From: a virus
Strand: one strand, 5' to 3'
DNA length: 37,929 nucleotides
Virus record (IMG/VR): IMGVR_UViG_3300036851_000028
Coordinates: 1-37,929 of that record
Part shown: positions 15,427-24,807 of the stretch, one piece after another
Position numbering within the stretch: the first letter of the stretch is position 1
Layout: every line of letters begins with the position of its first letter
Notes under the pieces: generated by a model
Told to the model about the DNA's origin: nothing
The model's input: the letters and a program-made list of their open reading frames with translations, nothing else
Database searches by the model: none
Translations under genes and position numbers: made by a program

Positions 15427-15536
15427 TTGTGTTCCTGGTGATTATAATCTATAATATCTAACATGTTACTCATATCAATCTCATTCTTCTGTTTCCTTAT
15501 GGCTTGGATCGAACACAGAGACTCAAGATAAGACAT
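15423..15536 (-). CDS. 37-residue hypothetical protein
   Basis: A short frame (MSYLESLCSIQAIRKQKNEI, then a Met-rich helix and HQEHK). It overlaps the ejection-protein stop by 14 bases and the collagen-like start by ATGA. It fills an otherwise empty 96-base gap in a tightly packed operon, which is the main support. Helical; function unknown. Confidence 0.55.
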   Translation of the reverse strand: MSYLESLCSIQAIRKQKNEIDMSNMLDIIDYNHQEHK

Positions 15537-17061
15537 CTGTAGTACCTTTTATAATAGACTTTCCTTTAGTAGATACACCAAGAAGCCCAGCTATAGCCCC
15601 AGCTGCAATCCAGTTTCTTTGACGCTTTAAAGACTCTAGCTTCTGAACCAACACCTTCGTTTCCGATATACCTTTTGTTGACTTAACCTTCCGAACTCTA
15701 AGCTGCTCTATCTGATTATCAAGATTCTTCAATTCATCGGATATCGAGGTAGAGGATTTGCGTAGATTACCAGTCCCTTTGAATCGGCCTGAGCCTTCTT
15801 CTAGAAGCTTGAGGTAATCATAGTCCTTCTGCTGGCCTTGACCCTTCGCAATCCGCTTAAGCACCTGTTCACCAAAGGTAATCTCCTCGTTAGTCTTTGG
15901 CCTAAATACTCTATAAGCCCAGTTCTTAGCCTCGGCATAAGGACGATACTCAGCGTTCATAACAGCAAAATCCTTGTCGATTGAAGCTACCTTATTCCCG
16001 TAGTGCTTAAAATATATGGCACTAGCTACCTCATCAGCAGAATCACCTGACTGCTTAGCTAACTTGTAAATCTCATTCTTAATATTCTTAAGCTCTGAAA
16101 CTGATACAGGCTTATTAGTTACTACTGATTTATTACCAAGAGTAGCATAGTCAAAGACTTCTTCTGAGGTAGGAGATAGTTTCTTCGATAGTTCCTTCAA
16201 CTTATCAACAACTGTTCCTGTGCTAATACCTTCATCAAACGCTTCCTGCAATGCCTCGTCTACCATCTTCTTCACACTAGCCTGATTCTCTGAAAGTTTT
16301 CCTTCAGCTATATCAAGACCTGTCTTATAGACTTTACTATTAGCCTTACTTAATTCTGGTAAGGCTGTCTTATAAGCCTGAGCATCAGTTACGGAAGCGC
16401 CATGGAGAGAGTCCATAGCTTTATCATAAGCGGATTTTGCACGAGCCAAATCTTGTGTGAGTTGTTCTCCTCTGACTTGAAGTGAGCCAATCACACTTTG
16501 GGCATTCTTAAGTTTTCTTCCAGAGGTTATAATGTCGCCCAGCTTCTTTCCACCTTTTGCTATGCCTCGCATACCGTACTTAGCAAGACCAGTACCCATC
16601 TCAGCACCGATATAAGTCCTTGGATCAGTAACAACCCTTCCAGCCACCTCACCTATTTGCTTAGGTGATACTAAACGTGACGCAGCAAGAAGTGGGCTAA
16701 TATCAGCCAGTGTCATAGGGCCTGAGCGAATCTTCTCTTGAGACAGGCCACTAACAAATGGCTCTGCGAATGTCTCATAGGACTTATTGGCTATAGGGTT
16801 GATACCTTCATTGATGGTGGCTCCAGTCTGAGCAACGCCAAGTGGGTCAGCAGTCCTTAAAGCCGCTTGCTTTAGGAGTCCAATTATGTTAGAAGGCTGC
16901 TTAGGTAACATCTGAGCCTGACTCATGGATAGGAACTTGGAGAAGTCCATATGTTGAGGGCCATAGGACTCTGCCGAAGGCACATCAACCCAATCGCTCT
17001 CAGATGATACAGGTGCTATAGGAGCATCCGCTGGAACGTCTACCCAGTCTGACTCATTCAT
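15523..17061 (-). CDS. Probable DNA-ejection (internal virion) protein
   Basis: A 512-residue protein with no sequence family I can name. The N-terminus repeats SDWVDVP at residues 4-10 and 22-28. Then a long helical body is rich in Lys, Glu and Ala with coiled-coil segments (about 180-330 and 420-480). Near the C-terminus there is a Gly/Ala hydrophobic stretch (NWIAAGAIAGLLGVS). Large helical proteins between tail adaptors and fibres are typical internal virion proteins of podoviruses (for example P22 gp16/gp20), which leave the head to form a channel. Start overlaps the previous stop by 4 bases. Confidence 0.62.
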   Translation of the reverse strand: MNESDWVDVPADAPIAPVSSESDWVDVPSAESYGPQHMDFSKFLSMSQAQMLPKQPSNIIGLLKQAALRTADPLGVAQTGATINEGINPIANKSYETFAEPFVSGLSQEKIRSGPMTLADISPLLAASRLVSPKQIGEVAGRVVTDPRTYIGAEMGTGLAKYGMRGIAKGGKKLGDIITSGRKLKNAQSVIGSLQVRGEQLTQDLARAKSAYDKAMDSLHGASVTDAQAYKTALPELSKANSKVYKTGLDIAEGKLSENQASVKKMVDEALQEAFDEGISTGTVVDKLKELSKKLSPTSEEVFDYATLGNKSVVTNKPVSVSELKNIKNEIYKLAKQSGDSADEVASAIYFKHYGNKVASIDKDFAVMNAEYRPYAEAKNWAYRVFRPKTNEEITFGEQVLKRIAKGQGQQKDYDYLKLLEEGSGRFKGTGNLRKSSTSISDELKNLDNQIEQLRVRKVKSTKGISETKVLVQKLESLKRQRNWIAAGAIAGLLGVSTKGKSIIKGTTDVLS

Positions 17062-18041
17062 GCGGGTACAATCCTTTCCTCTCCAGTAACTATATTCCTT
17101 TGTTTCTTAAACCCTGGAGGAACCACCATGTTAGAAGAAGACGCTGTAGGAGCTTGCTGTGTCCCATCAAAAAACTGCTTAAGCTCATCCCATTCTTGTG
17201 GATTCTCTTTATACATCTGTTGATAGCCATTAACCAAGGCACGCTCCTTCGCCTCCATACCTTTTCTATACTTAGCAATGATCGGGAGTAGTCTAGGGAT
17301 ACTGGTTAAGTCATCATTACCTACAGCCGTAGCAAAGAACTTCATCTCGTAGTCAGAAATAGCGCCTTTAGTCCTAGCTACTTTGTCCAACTGAATCTCA
17401 GAGAGCATATCCTTCATATTCTGCCAGCCGCTAAGAACTGGATTATCAGGAGTCATGTTCTTAAAGTAGGCCACAGCAGCTTTACCAGTTAGACCTTTTG
17501 GCACAGTAGATAGGATATTTTCCACATCATTAGCTTGATTCTTCTTAACTCGGTTAAGCTCGAATGTTTCGAATATCTCAGCCGTTCTCTTGTCCTTCAT
17601 GTTCTGGCGAGAAGGAGGAAGATAGTTCTCAAGAGACTTTCTTTCCAAAGCAGCAATCTTTGCCTGATCTAGCATAGCTTTTGAACCACCCGTATAATAA
17701 TCAGTCTGAGCTTTCTTGAGAGCGTTGTCATAAGGTGCATTATCAAGCGTTGAGTAAGTCTTAAGAGCGTCAAGGTTAGGACTTTGGAGACCTAGTAATA
17801 AGTCACCTAATCCGCCAGAACGAGGAACTGGTATCCCTACCTTCCCAAACAATTCATTGTTGTACTGAGCCTCCCTATCAGCCCTCATCCTAGATAATGC
17901 CGCATCTATAAACTGGGTTGCAGGATCAGGACGCTTACCAAAGAGTTGACCTATTGACGCTGCACCGCCTTCAGTTGCTCTCTCGCTAACTGACGGCTGT
18001 GGACCTTGAAAGAGGTTAGATAGTCTCATTGAAAATGCCAT
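17058..18041 (-). CDS. Probable DNA-ejection protein, second
   Basis: A 327-residue soluble protein, mostly helical and basic, with an N-terminal Gly/Pro-rich part (VSERATEGGAASIGQLFGKR) and a C-terminal tail ending TGEERIVPA. No membrane segment or enzyme motif. Its place between two other likely internal virion proteins suggests the same role. The evidence is context only. Confidence 0.55.
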   Translation of the reverse strand: MAFSMRLSNLFQGPQPSVSERATEGGAASIGQLFGKRPDPATQFIDAALSRMRADREAQYNNELFGKVGIPVPRSGGLGDLLLGLQSPNLDALKTYSTLDNAPYDNALKKAQTDYYTGGSKAMLDQAKIAALERKSLENYLPPSRQNMKDKRTAEIFETFELNRVKKNQANDVENILSTVPKGLTGKAAVAYFKNMTPDNPVLSGWQNMKDMLSEIQLDKVARTKGAISDYEMKFFATAVGNDDLTSIPRLLPIIAKYRKGMEAKERALVNGYQQMYKENPQEWDELKQFFDGTQQAPTASSSNMVVPPGFKKQRNIVTGEERIVPA

Positions 18042-18050
18042 GTATGTCTC

Positions 18051-18869
18051 CTAGAATCCTGCTGCTCCGAACAAGTTTGGATACTTTGTAGCTAGATAGT
18101 TACCACCACCATAGTTAGGCATCGAATAGGATGACGGCTGAACCTGTTGTCTGCCACCACCAAATAGATTACTGAAGTTAAATCCTGAAGATTGTGGTTG
18201 CGCCCATCCACCTCCACCGAACTGACTGCCTATTTGAGATCCTACTGCTGCTCCAGCAGGGCCGAATAAGCTTCCCACCGCCATCCCAGCAAGAGAAGTC
18301 CAAGGACTTCCAGACCTACTGCCTTCATAATTCTGCTGTGCAGAGTTCCTAAGATAGTCTTGATTGAACCTAGACATAGCATTGGAGTAGTTAATATTAG
18401 GTTGAATCTGTGCTGTTTCAAACTGAGCAGGATATAGCTGACCCAAGTTGCTATAAGCTGAATCAATATCCTGCCTTTGAAGCCCTTTGGCCTGACCAAA
18501 GAGTTCAGCCAACTGCCTATTCCTATCAGCCTCTATCTGAGCGAGGATGACGCCGGATGTCCCTGCATCGGCTAAACCTCTCTGATTGAGGCCAGCAAGC
18601 GTCCTCTGAAGTGTTCCGCCATATCCAGAGTAAGCATCACCAGGCTGAGCACCTATCCCATACATCCTATTAAGCTCTGCGGCTTGAGGCTCATAGAGAA
18701 ACTTCATGTAGTCGAACATGTCCTCACCGCGAGAGCGGCGTCCGAACAGGTCAATTAGGCTCTGTATCTGGCCTTGATACTGGCCGAGGCTACCAGGTGC
18801 GAGTGAATACTGAGGGGGATCAGGGTAAAGTGCCCCAAAGTTTGGCTTAGACTTACTAAATAGGCCCAT
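18051..18869 (-). CDS. Probable DNA-ejection protein, third
   Basis: A 272-residue protein beginning MGLFSKSKPNFG. The middle is Gln/Tyr/Asn/Leu-rich helix (LYEPQAAELNRMYG, GLADAGTSGVILAQIEADRNRQ). Near residues 195-220 there is a Gly/Ala hydrophobic segment (LAGMAVGSLFGPAGAAVGS), then a Gly/Ser/Gln-rich low-complexity tail. This pattern of an amphipathic body with a membrane-active glycine segment is usual for phage ejection proteins. The gene follows the fibre-like gene at 18882 by 12 bases. No sequence family named. Confidence 0.62.
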   Translation of the reverse strand: MGLFSKSKPNFGALYPDPPQYSLAPGSLGQYQGQIQSLIDLFGRRSRGEDMFDYMKFLYEPQAAELNRMYGIGAQPGDAYSGYGGTLQRTLAGLNQRGLADAGTSGVILAQIEADRNRQLAELFGQAKGLQRQDIDSAYSNLGQLYPAQFETAQIQPNINYSNAMSRFNQDYLRNSAQQNYEGSRSGSPWTSLAGMAVGSLFGPAGAAVGSQIGSQFGGGGWAQPQSSGFNFSNLFGGGRQQVQPSSYSMPNYGGGNYLATKYPNLFGAAGF

Positions 18870-18881
18870 ATTATCTCCTAG

Positions 18882-19796
18882 TTACACTTTAATTTCTTCG
18901 ATTGTTATTGATGAGGCCATGACACCACCGAATTGTCTTGTTCCACCGCTTCCGTTAAATGTAGTCGTTCCGCTATCTGCACCACACCTAAGTTTAAATG
19001 TAGTCGAAGATGTAGTCCCTGAAGTCATGTAGTGGGTAAAAACAACTTGTACATTGTTTGAAGGGCAGAATGTTCTTGAGGCGGCGATTGCATTTGCTGT
19101 GGAATCCTGGAATAACGCTCCGACCATAATGACTGATGAGCCATTGCTTAGATTTGCTACTACAGTAATTTTCAGTTTATTGGTCGCACTTGTCGGGGTA
19201 ATAGCGAGAGTCATAAACTCTCCACCTTCTGTGTTCTGAGGAATAGTGTCATCGTTTGGAATCGCTGTGGAGGTGGTTGAGACAGCACCTGTCTGAGTGT
19301 TTACAGTTTGAACTACACTTCCAGCCAAAGCATTTGATGCTGTAGGAGTATAGGTATTAGGACTTCTTGAGAGTTCATACCAGTTGCTTCCATCAGAGAC
19401 TAGAGTGATGGTGGATTCTGCGGCTGTAACAAAGTTTCCTGCAAGTTTAAGGTTTGAGCCGTCAGTCAGGGTAAGTATTCCATCAAACTGAAGCCTAACG
19501 ACTGTGCCTGCCGCCTTAGAAGCAATGGATGTGATCGTTGTGGTGCCAGTTATATCAAAGAAGTTCCCATCATTCCCAAGCGTCGTGGTTGTTGCGGATG
19601 CGACATCGGCTCCTTTAGACTCCTTGAAGATGTAGGCTCCTAGGTTGAGGTGACTTCCATTTACTGCCAAGGCTGCTATGTTATCTGAACCAATCCCAGC
19701 ATTAAGCAGGTTAATGGCTAGGAGGAAGCGGGAATTGAAGCCTGATGCTTGCGGCTGGTCTCCATCGACTAAGTTGGTATATGAAAGCTGGCTCAA
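18882..19796 (-). CDS. Beta-rich tail or decoration protein
   Basis: A 304-residue protein. The middle holds NFVTAAESTITLVSDGSNWYEL followed by SRSP (split by the length limit), a phrase common in phage fibre and tail proteins. The C-terminal half is a Ser/Thr-rich beta domain ending in SSITIEEIKV. The first 60 residues (SQLSYTNLVDGDQPQASGFN onward) include a helix that may contact the tail. Likely a virion surface protein near the neck; exact role not set. Confidence 0.65.
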   Translation of the reverse strand: MSQLSYTNLVDGDQPQASGFNSRFLLAINLLNAGIGSDNIAALAVNGSHLNLGAYIFKESKGADVASATTTTLGNDGNFFDITGTTTITSIASKAAGTVVRLQFDGILTLTDGSNLKLAGNFVTAAESTITLVSDGSNWYELSRSPNTYTPTASNALAGSVVQTVNTQTGAVSTTSTAIPNDDTIPQNTEGGEFMTLAITPTSATNKLKITVVANLSNGSSVIMVGALFQDSTANAIAASRTFCPSNNVQVVFTHYMTSGTTSSTTFKLRCGADSGTTTFNGSGGTRQFGGVMASSITIEEIKV

Positions 19797-19807
19797 TTTA
19801 TTTCTCC

Positions 19808-20047
19808 TTAAACGGCAGTTGCCGCTATCTTGTACAAGGTTCCATTCTCATTAATTCGTATCTCGTTCAAATCTGAACGCCACCAGATGTAGACTTTGTT
19901 TGAAGCGGCTGTGGGGGCCGGATCAGCCGTGTAGGAATCGACTTCCATCAAGGTCTGCTGCTGGTTAATAGCAGCTTGGATCTCCTGCATATCGTGACGC
20001 AGGATAGGGTCATCTGATTTCGTTGGAGTCATAAGCTTAATCTTCAT
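19808..20047 (-). CDS. Small virion-associated hypothetical protein
   Basis: A 79-residue protein: a helical first half (ILRHDMQEIQAAINQQQTL) and a beta second half (KVYIWWRSDLNEIRINENG). It lies between the propeller-like tail protein and the fibre-like gene and overlaps the former by ATGA. The second half resembles short attachment domains in tail proteins. Function inferred from position only. Confidence 0.6.
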   Translation of the reverse strand: MKIKLMTPTKSDDPILRHDMQEIQAAINQQQTLMEVDSYTADPAPTAASNKVYIWWRSDLNEIRINENGTLYKIAATAV

Positions 20048-21564
20048 CGGCCTGGTAACAGCTGGTATTCGATCTCTAAATCAGAGAAGTTAATTGGGAT
20101 GTCTAACTGATTGTTTGCGAACTTGAGCTGGATATACTTGGCTGTGGTTGCCACATCGTTATAAGTTGCTATCTCCTCTACACCGCCAAGGATGCTTGTG
20201 CCTATGATGAATGCGCCTATCGTTGTGTCTCCAGCGTCCTGCATTAGAGTGATGACTTCGCCGGAAGAAGCTCCGAAGTCTCCATTCACCGTGATTGTGG
20301 TTATGGCAGAGGCGTGATTGTTCGATGTGGACTTGATCTTCCTTATGCGCTTCTTGAGGTTAGGGTGTCCGAAGTTGAACTGCTTGGAGTAGCGGTAGAA
20401 GTCAATGGCTGTAGCGACTCCTGCCACGTAGTCTGAGTTACCAGTGTTGGTGAGATAGATTCTGCCTGTCCTGTCTCCGAAGTATGTCTTGGTTAGGCCG
20501 GAGGAATCGGAGAAGTTAGCTGCATAGTTGCCGCTTATACCATCGTAGAAGAATAGCTCATTGGAGATGTAGTCTAAGGCTATGACGAAATCGTTGGTTG
20601 TAGCTGCGCTGTATGGCACATGGAACCAGAGCTGGGATAGCTCTTTGTGATCGACTGCGACCGCCTTGCTTAAAGAGCCAGAGTTAAGGTTGCTAATTGT
20701 GACAGGGATTGCTTCAGTTACGCGCTTAGGCGTGAAACCCTCTATCTTGTAGACATGATTATCCCCAGCTATCCAGTAGAGTATCCCATTCGACGTGATA
20801 ATGGAGTGAGCGGCCTTGCAGCCTACTGTCGTCTCAAGCTGGGTCCAGTCTAATGGGTTGATGGAGTCGCCTGTGTAGCGGCCTACGTAGATTGAGTTTG
20901 CAGTAAAGGCGAAGAGGGAGTTGTCGGCCTTCCCAAGGCCTGTGCAGGCTCCGTTGAGACGCTTGAAGTTCGCTGCTCCCCAAGTCTCAGGATCGAACAG
21001 GTCTGACCAATAGACTCTCTCAGGGTTGGATGAGGTATTTGCTATAAAGCCGTAGTTTTCGAACTCGATGCAGTATTTGCCAACTGGAGGGGTTCCACCG
21101 AGGCTTGCTACGTTGCCTGATCCTGCCCACTTGAGAGGCGTGTTCCTGGACTCTGTGGTCATAATCAGCTTGTCTGCTACTTGGCAGAAGTCGAAGAGGG
21201 AATCGGATGTGATTGTGGCAGCGCCTATGATATCGACAGGTGAACCGGGAGATGAGATGTCCCAGATGTGCTTGACGAATCCATCATCTCCTGCGACTAC
21301 TTCGAACTCTCCACCTCCAAACATCTTGTATTGGAACATACCTGTGATGAAGGAGGTAGTGGTCAATGCTCCTGCATAGACCGTGTAGCCTTTACGCTTA
21401 ACTATCTTACCCAGCGTATCGGTGTGGCAGTTCTTGAGGGGGAGAGTGGAGTCGTCCTGCCTAGCGGATTGAGAGTCTTGGATCAGATGGCCTGCGAGCT
21501 TCTCATTGGCCCCACCTGCTCCTGGATTCTGAATAACTAGGCTTTGTATCTCTTGGACGCTCAA
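20044..21564 (-). CDS. Probable tail nozzle / packaged-DNA stabilisation protein
   Basis: A 506-residue protein, almost all beta, with repeating blade-like units rich in Gly, Trp, Phe and Asp (for example EVVAGDDGFVKHIWD, NPERVYWSDLFDPETWG, TYFGDRTGRIYLTN). The phrase ERVYWSDLFDPETW is usual in the beta-propeller proteins that close the podovirus tail (P22 gp10 or T7 gp12 type). It begins inside the stop of the adaptor gene, the expected order. The family assignment is by pattern, not by a full alignment. Confidence 0.7.
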   Translation of the reverse strand: MSVQEIQSLVIQNPGAGGANEKLAGHLIQDSQSARQDDSTLPLKNCHTDTLGKIVKRKGYTVYAGALTTTSFITGMFQYKMFGGGEFEVVAGDDGFVKHIWDISSPGSPVDIIGAATITSDSLFDFCQVADKLIMTTESRNTPLKWAGSGNVASLGGTPPVGKYCIEFENYGFIANTSSNPERVYWSDLFDPETWGAANFKRLNGACTGLGKADNSLFAFTANSIYVGRYTGDSINPLDWTQLETTVGCKAAHSIITSNGILYWIAGDNHVYKIEGFTPKRVTEAIPVTISNLNSGSLSKAVAVDHKELSQLWFHVPYSAATTNDFVIALDYISNELFFYDGISGNYAANFSDSSGLTKTYFGDRTGRIYLTNTGNSDYVAGVATAIDFYRYSKQFNFGHPNLKKRIRKIKSTSNNHASAITTITVNGDFGASSGEVITLMQDAGDTTIGAFIIGTSILGGVEEIATYNDVATTAKYIQLKFANNQLDIPINFSDLEIEYQLLPGR

Positions 21565-22616
21565 AGGATGAACCGATCTAGTCTGTCCTCTGAACGACTG
21601 TTTATTGAGACTAGGTTACGGATGACGGATGAGAGTTCGGAGAGTTCTACAGACACGTCCTCATTGTTGTGCTGACGGGCCTTGAGCTTCCCTCCGAGTA
21701 CGAGGAGATAGTGCCAGTTATCTGGCATGAAGGGGATGTCGTAGTCGTCATCAAGAGGTGGAACTATGGCTGCGGCTGTGATGTATAGCGTATTGGCCTC
21801 AGAGGAGTAGTAGTTGAAGTCCAATGTCCACCTGTCCATTACGGCTGTGTAGGTTGTGGCTGAGGCAATCGTGCTTATGATGTTCTTGAAGAGGGTTATG
21901 GACGTGTCTGAGTTGACGGAGTCTACGGTGTAGCTTACTGAGCCGATCTGTATCTCATCAAACTGCTCAATGCCAGATGTTAGCCAAGCTGTTGAGGAGC
22001 CAGTCAGAGTCTTGGTGCCAGACGTCCCAGATACGGTACCTGTCGTATAGAGTGTTCTCTCTCGTGGGCCTGCGACATAAGGCTGAGACGTAGCCGCTGT
22101 CATCCTCTCACTCGGCCTGGTCATGAACTGACGAATCTTATACGGCGTCGTGGTCTCATACGTCCGGCTTATGCCATAGATACGTACAGGATAATCTACC
22201 CAACGAGGAAGCTTATAACGGAACTGGGCTATTGTGTATGATTTGGTTCCCGTATCTCCCTCGTAGGCAGACTCGATGGTGAGAGAAGTTGTGCTTGCTA
22301 CAGCCGTGACCTTATAGTGCCTCTCTCCGTCTACGAAGATGTAGCGGTTGACGTGTGTGGCCGATACCCAAGTTGTGCCTGTTCCTATCACAGTCGTAGA
22401 GCCGTTTGTGAATAGGGCTGTACCAGTTGTATACTGAGCTACCTGAGATATTGAGCCCTCCCTACGCAAGAACTCCCATTCTCGCAAGGGGAGGAAGTTC
22501 AGCCTATAGAACTCATTGATGAACTGCTTAGTTCTACTGTAATTAGTCCCAGTAGACTTAAGCGTTGTATCATTGATCCCATCACCTATGTGGTCTGCTA
22601 TCTCTTTTAAATACAT
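21561..22616 (-). CDS. Head-to-tail adaptor with two inserted beta domains
   Basis: A 351-residue protein. Helical ends (residues 1-50 and about 300-351, with EFYRLNFLPLREWEFLRR and LLVLGGKLKARQHNNED) frame two similar beta domains. The first is at about 62-130 (TGTALFTNGSTTVIGTG), the second at about 190-262 (TGTVSGTSGTKTLTGSS). Helical ends of this type are typical of the adaptor rings that sit below the portal (P22 gp4 / T7 gp11 class). The inserted domains look like an internal duplication. Start and stop overlap neighbours by 1-4 bases. Confidence 0.68.
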   Translation of the reverse strand: MYLKEIADHIGDGINDTTLKSTGTNYSRTKQFINEFYRLNFLPLREWEFLRREGSISQVAQYTTGTALFTNGSTTVIGTGTTWVSATHVNRYIFVDGERHYKVTAVASTTSLTIESAYEGDTGTKSYTIAQFRYKLPRWVDYPVRIYGISRTYETTTPYKIRQFMTRPSERMTAATSQPYVAGPRERTLYTTGTVSGTSGTKTLTGSSTAWLTSGIEQFDEIQIGSVSYTVDSVNSDTSITLFKNIISTIASATTYTAVMDRWTLDFNYYSSEANTLYITAAAIVPPLDDDYDIPFMPDNWHYLLVLGGKLKARQHNNEDVSVELSELSSVIRNLVSINSRSEDRLDRFIL

Positions 22617-22786
22617 CAGCGATCCTTCTTTACCCTACGTCTACGGATATTCTCCATGTGGACAACGCTCATCGGTTTCTTGAACCTACTGCCATCTGGG
22701 GCTTGGCTAGTCGTGGTCTTTATGCCGAATGAGGCGTGTCCATATTGAGAGACTGTTTCTGTGACAGACTTAGGTTTAATACTCAT
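22616..22786 (-). CDS. 56-residue basic hypothetical protein
   Basis: Starts MSIKPKSVTETVSQYGHASF at ATG 22786, with AAGGTC upstream; the frame is open a little further upstream but overlaps the previous gene. Product is strongly basic at the C-terminus (NIRRRRVKKDR). It is coupled to genes on both sides, between the capsid and adaptor genes. DNA or head binding is possible; unknown. Confidence 0.6.
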   Translation of the reverse strand: MSIKPKSVTETVSQYGHASFGIKTTTSQAPDGSRFKKPMSVVHMENIRRRRVKKDR

Positions 22787-22919
22787 TGACCTTATTCTTT
22801 TTAGACATAGGCTTACCAGCCGCAATACCCTTCATGTTGGTACCCGCCATATCACGTCTGCACTGCTCGACGGTCTTACCCTTCTTCGCCTTATTAGCAG
22901 GAACTGTACCTCTAGGCAT
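22776..22919 (-). CDS. 47-residue basic hypothetical protein
   Basis: A small frame starting MPRGTVPANKAKKGKTVEQC, with AAGGAGAACG just before the ATG. It is lysine-rich with one Cys and an MKGIAAGKPMSKKNK tail. It follows the capsid gene after a hairpin and overlaps the next start by 11 bases. Short basic proteins beside capsid genes are common; role unknown. Confidence 0.65.
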   Translation of the reverse strand: MPRGTVPANKAKKGKTVEQCRRDMAGTNMKGIAAGKPMSKKNKVNEY

Positions 22920-22952
22920 GTCGTTCTCCTTATTAATGAACTAGTTTGATAT

Positions 22953-22979
22953 GAGAGTGGAGAGGTTATCTCCACCCTC
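22953..22979 (-). other. Hairpin after the capsid gene
   Basis: An 11-bp stem with one G-U pair and a 5-base loop lies between the capsid stop and the next gene. No U-tract follows, so it is not a classic intrinsic terminator. It may stabilise or process the capsid message, or reduce read-through. Confidence 0.55.
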
Positions 22980-23002
22980 AATATCATTAATAGACCTAAT
23001 TT

Positions 23003-23833
23003 TCAGGTCTTGATCCATACCCCGAACGAGTCGCGGATCTCCGCAACACCGTACAGGCAACTAGACACAACAGCCGTCGCCAAGTGATCGATATTCCGCT
23101 GGGTCTCAGTGGAGATATCTTTCTGCATGGCAAGACCGATCGCGTCACGGTGGAACAGCATGTTATTCGTAACGTCAACGGTAACGTCAGTCACCGAGAT
23201 GTTAGATGTCACATGGATTTCAACACCGTACAACTCGCCAATCTGTCCAGAACGGACAGGGGCACTAGAGCCAACATTCTGGAATAGGACGAACTTATCC
23301 AGAGTGAGGATGTTCTTCTTAACTGACGGCTTGACAACGAGGTGCCTATCATCTTCAGGCGCGTTCGCATCATCAAGGTACTGGATTGCTGTCAGGAGGT
23401 TAGCATCCGTCAGGGCCGTGCCTGCCGTACCAACCGTCTGCGAGAAGCCAGTCGCAAGAGCCGCTATATCCGTATCCACTGCCTTAGCCAGGCTATAGCC
23501 AGACGTCTGAGTGTAGATTTTAATCAGATCGGGCTTAGACTGGATCTGTGCAATGTCCTCAATCAGCACGCCAACATATTTGTGCTTGTTGATCGTGATG
23601 TCCGTGACAGCTTCAGTGTTCGCATCATAGGTTATCGCGGTTGAAGCCGATTTGGAACGGGCCGTGATTTCTGCGACATTCGGAATATGAATGATATCAC
23701 CGAATTTGGCGTCTGCATCAAAGCGCCGTACTAGTTTAGCGAGAACAAGCTTTGCTTCACGGTAGTACAGCACATCAGACGACCAAACTTCGGGAATCAT
23801 ATTCGCGGCTGTCGTAACTGTAATATTCGCCAT
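23003..23833 (-). CDS. Major capsid protein
   Basis: A 276-residue protein of the size and layout of small HK97-fold coat proteins. The start is MANITVTTAANMIPEVWSSD. A middle helix (VDTDIAALATGF), a domain with DDRHLVVKPSVKKNIL, and the late segments GQIGELYGVEIHVTSN and MLFHRDAIGLAMQ are all usual in phage coats. It follows the scaffold gene by 21 bases and the portal two genes back, the standard order. Expected to build the icosahedral head around the scaffold. No decoration domain is seen. The gene is flanked by a 3' hairpin. Confidence 0.88.
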   Translation of the reverse strand: MANITVTTAANMIPEVWSSDVLYYREAKLVLAKLVRRFDADAKFGDIIHIPNVAEITARSKSASTAITYDANTEAVTDITINKHKYVGVLIEDIAQIQSKPDLIKIYTQTSGYSLAKAVDTDIAALATGFSQTVGTAGTALTDANLLTAIQYLDDANAPEDDRHLVVKPSVKKNILTLDKFVLFQNVGSSAPVRSGQIGELYGVEIHVTSNISVTDVTVDVTNNMLFHRDAIGLAMQKDISTETQRNIDHLATAVVSSCLYGVAEIRDSFGVWIKT

Positions 23834-23854
23834 GACTATTTTCCTTGGTTTGGA

Positions 23855-24766
23855 CTATTGAATCTCACCACGGCTCATAGCGGCCATAATCTCAGGACGA
23901 CGCTTCATGTATTCATCAGGGTTGTTACGGGCGAGTTCTTGGATAGACTCTCTCGTCCATTTAACCTGAGGCGTTGGGCGTCCATGTGAGTTACGGCTTG
24001 ACTCTGAAACGGATAGATTCTTTTGATTAACTTTCTCTGCCATCTCTTTTCTACCTTGAGCTTTAGCGGATTCGGGATCACCTTGGGTTAGACGACGAGA
24101 TTCTGCGTAGTAGTAGAGAGGGCCGCGCTTTAAGGCTTTGAGTTCACCATTGGCTTTGATGTCGGCTTCGAGAAGCTCCGTCATCTTCTGCCTATGGCTA
24201 TCCCAATCGGAGAACTCATCCATAGCTTCAGAAGCTTGGGATGCGAACTCTTTAGCGGCTTTCTGTACAGGGTTAAGAGGCTGATTCTCCTGCTTAGGCT
24301 GGCTTATCTTACGGACTGTACGGACGAGCTTCTTTGCAGATTCCTCGTCAACACCTAGTTCCGCTTGAGTCTCCCTGACCTGAGCATCGAACTCTTTATC
24401 GCTGGATACGCTGGATACTGAGGATTCAAGGCGCTCAAGTCTGGCCTTCAACTCCTCTGAGTTCTCACGTTCCCTGCGAAGCCTATCTCTATACTTGAAG
24501 TTATCTTCCTCTAACTCCTTACGCTTCTTTCGAAGCATCTCAATATCATCGTCCTTAGGAGCCTCGACATTCGTGGACTCCTCTTTAGGCGCTTCCTCCG
24601 GCTTTTGCTCAGTCTCCGGCGAGGCGGTTAATTCCGGGGCTACTGGCTTGGGAGTGGTGAGGTCTATACGGCCATTATCCTTTGGGCGAGAGACGTTCTC
24701 AGGCTCCTCATGGAGTGTTGGCGTAGTATCCCTAGTCGGTAACTCTATTCTGTTGTCGTCTGCCAT
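23855..24766 (-). CDS. Scaffolding protein
   Basis: A 303-residue, highly charged protein (Glu, Lys, Arg, Pro, Ser) without hydrophobic core, the usual make-up of scaffolds. The N-terminal 100 residues are disordered (Pro/Glu/Thr rich). A coiled coil at about 80-130 (MLRKKRKELEEDNFKYRDRL) follows, and the C-terminus is helical and basic (WTRESIQELARNNPDEYMKR), where coat binding would be expected. The start is ATG 24766 because GGAG lies 8 bases upstream; an upstream in-frame ATG at 24793 has no such site. Directly upstream of the capsid gene. Confidence 0.83.
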   Translation of the reverse strand: MADDNRIELPTRDTTPTLHEEPENVSRPKDNGRIDLTTPKPVAPELTASPETEQKPEEAPKEESTNVEAPKDDDIEMLRKKRKELEEDNFKYRDRLRRERENSEELKARLERLESSVSSVSSDKEFDAQVRETQAELGVDEESAKKLVRTVRKISQPKQENQPLNPVQKAAKEFASQASEAMDEFSDWDSHRQKMTELLEADIKANGELKALKRGPLYYYAESRRLTQGDPESAKAQGRKEMAEKVNQKNLSVSESSRNSHGRPTPQVKWTRESIQELARNNPDEYMKRRPEIMAAMSRGEIQ

Positions 24767-24807
24767 GCAGGTACTCCTTTGGTTTCCGTCCATGACGGAG
24801 GTTTAGC

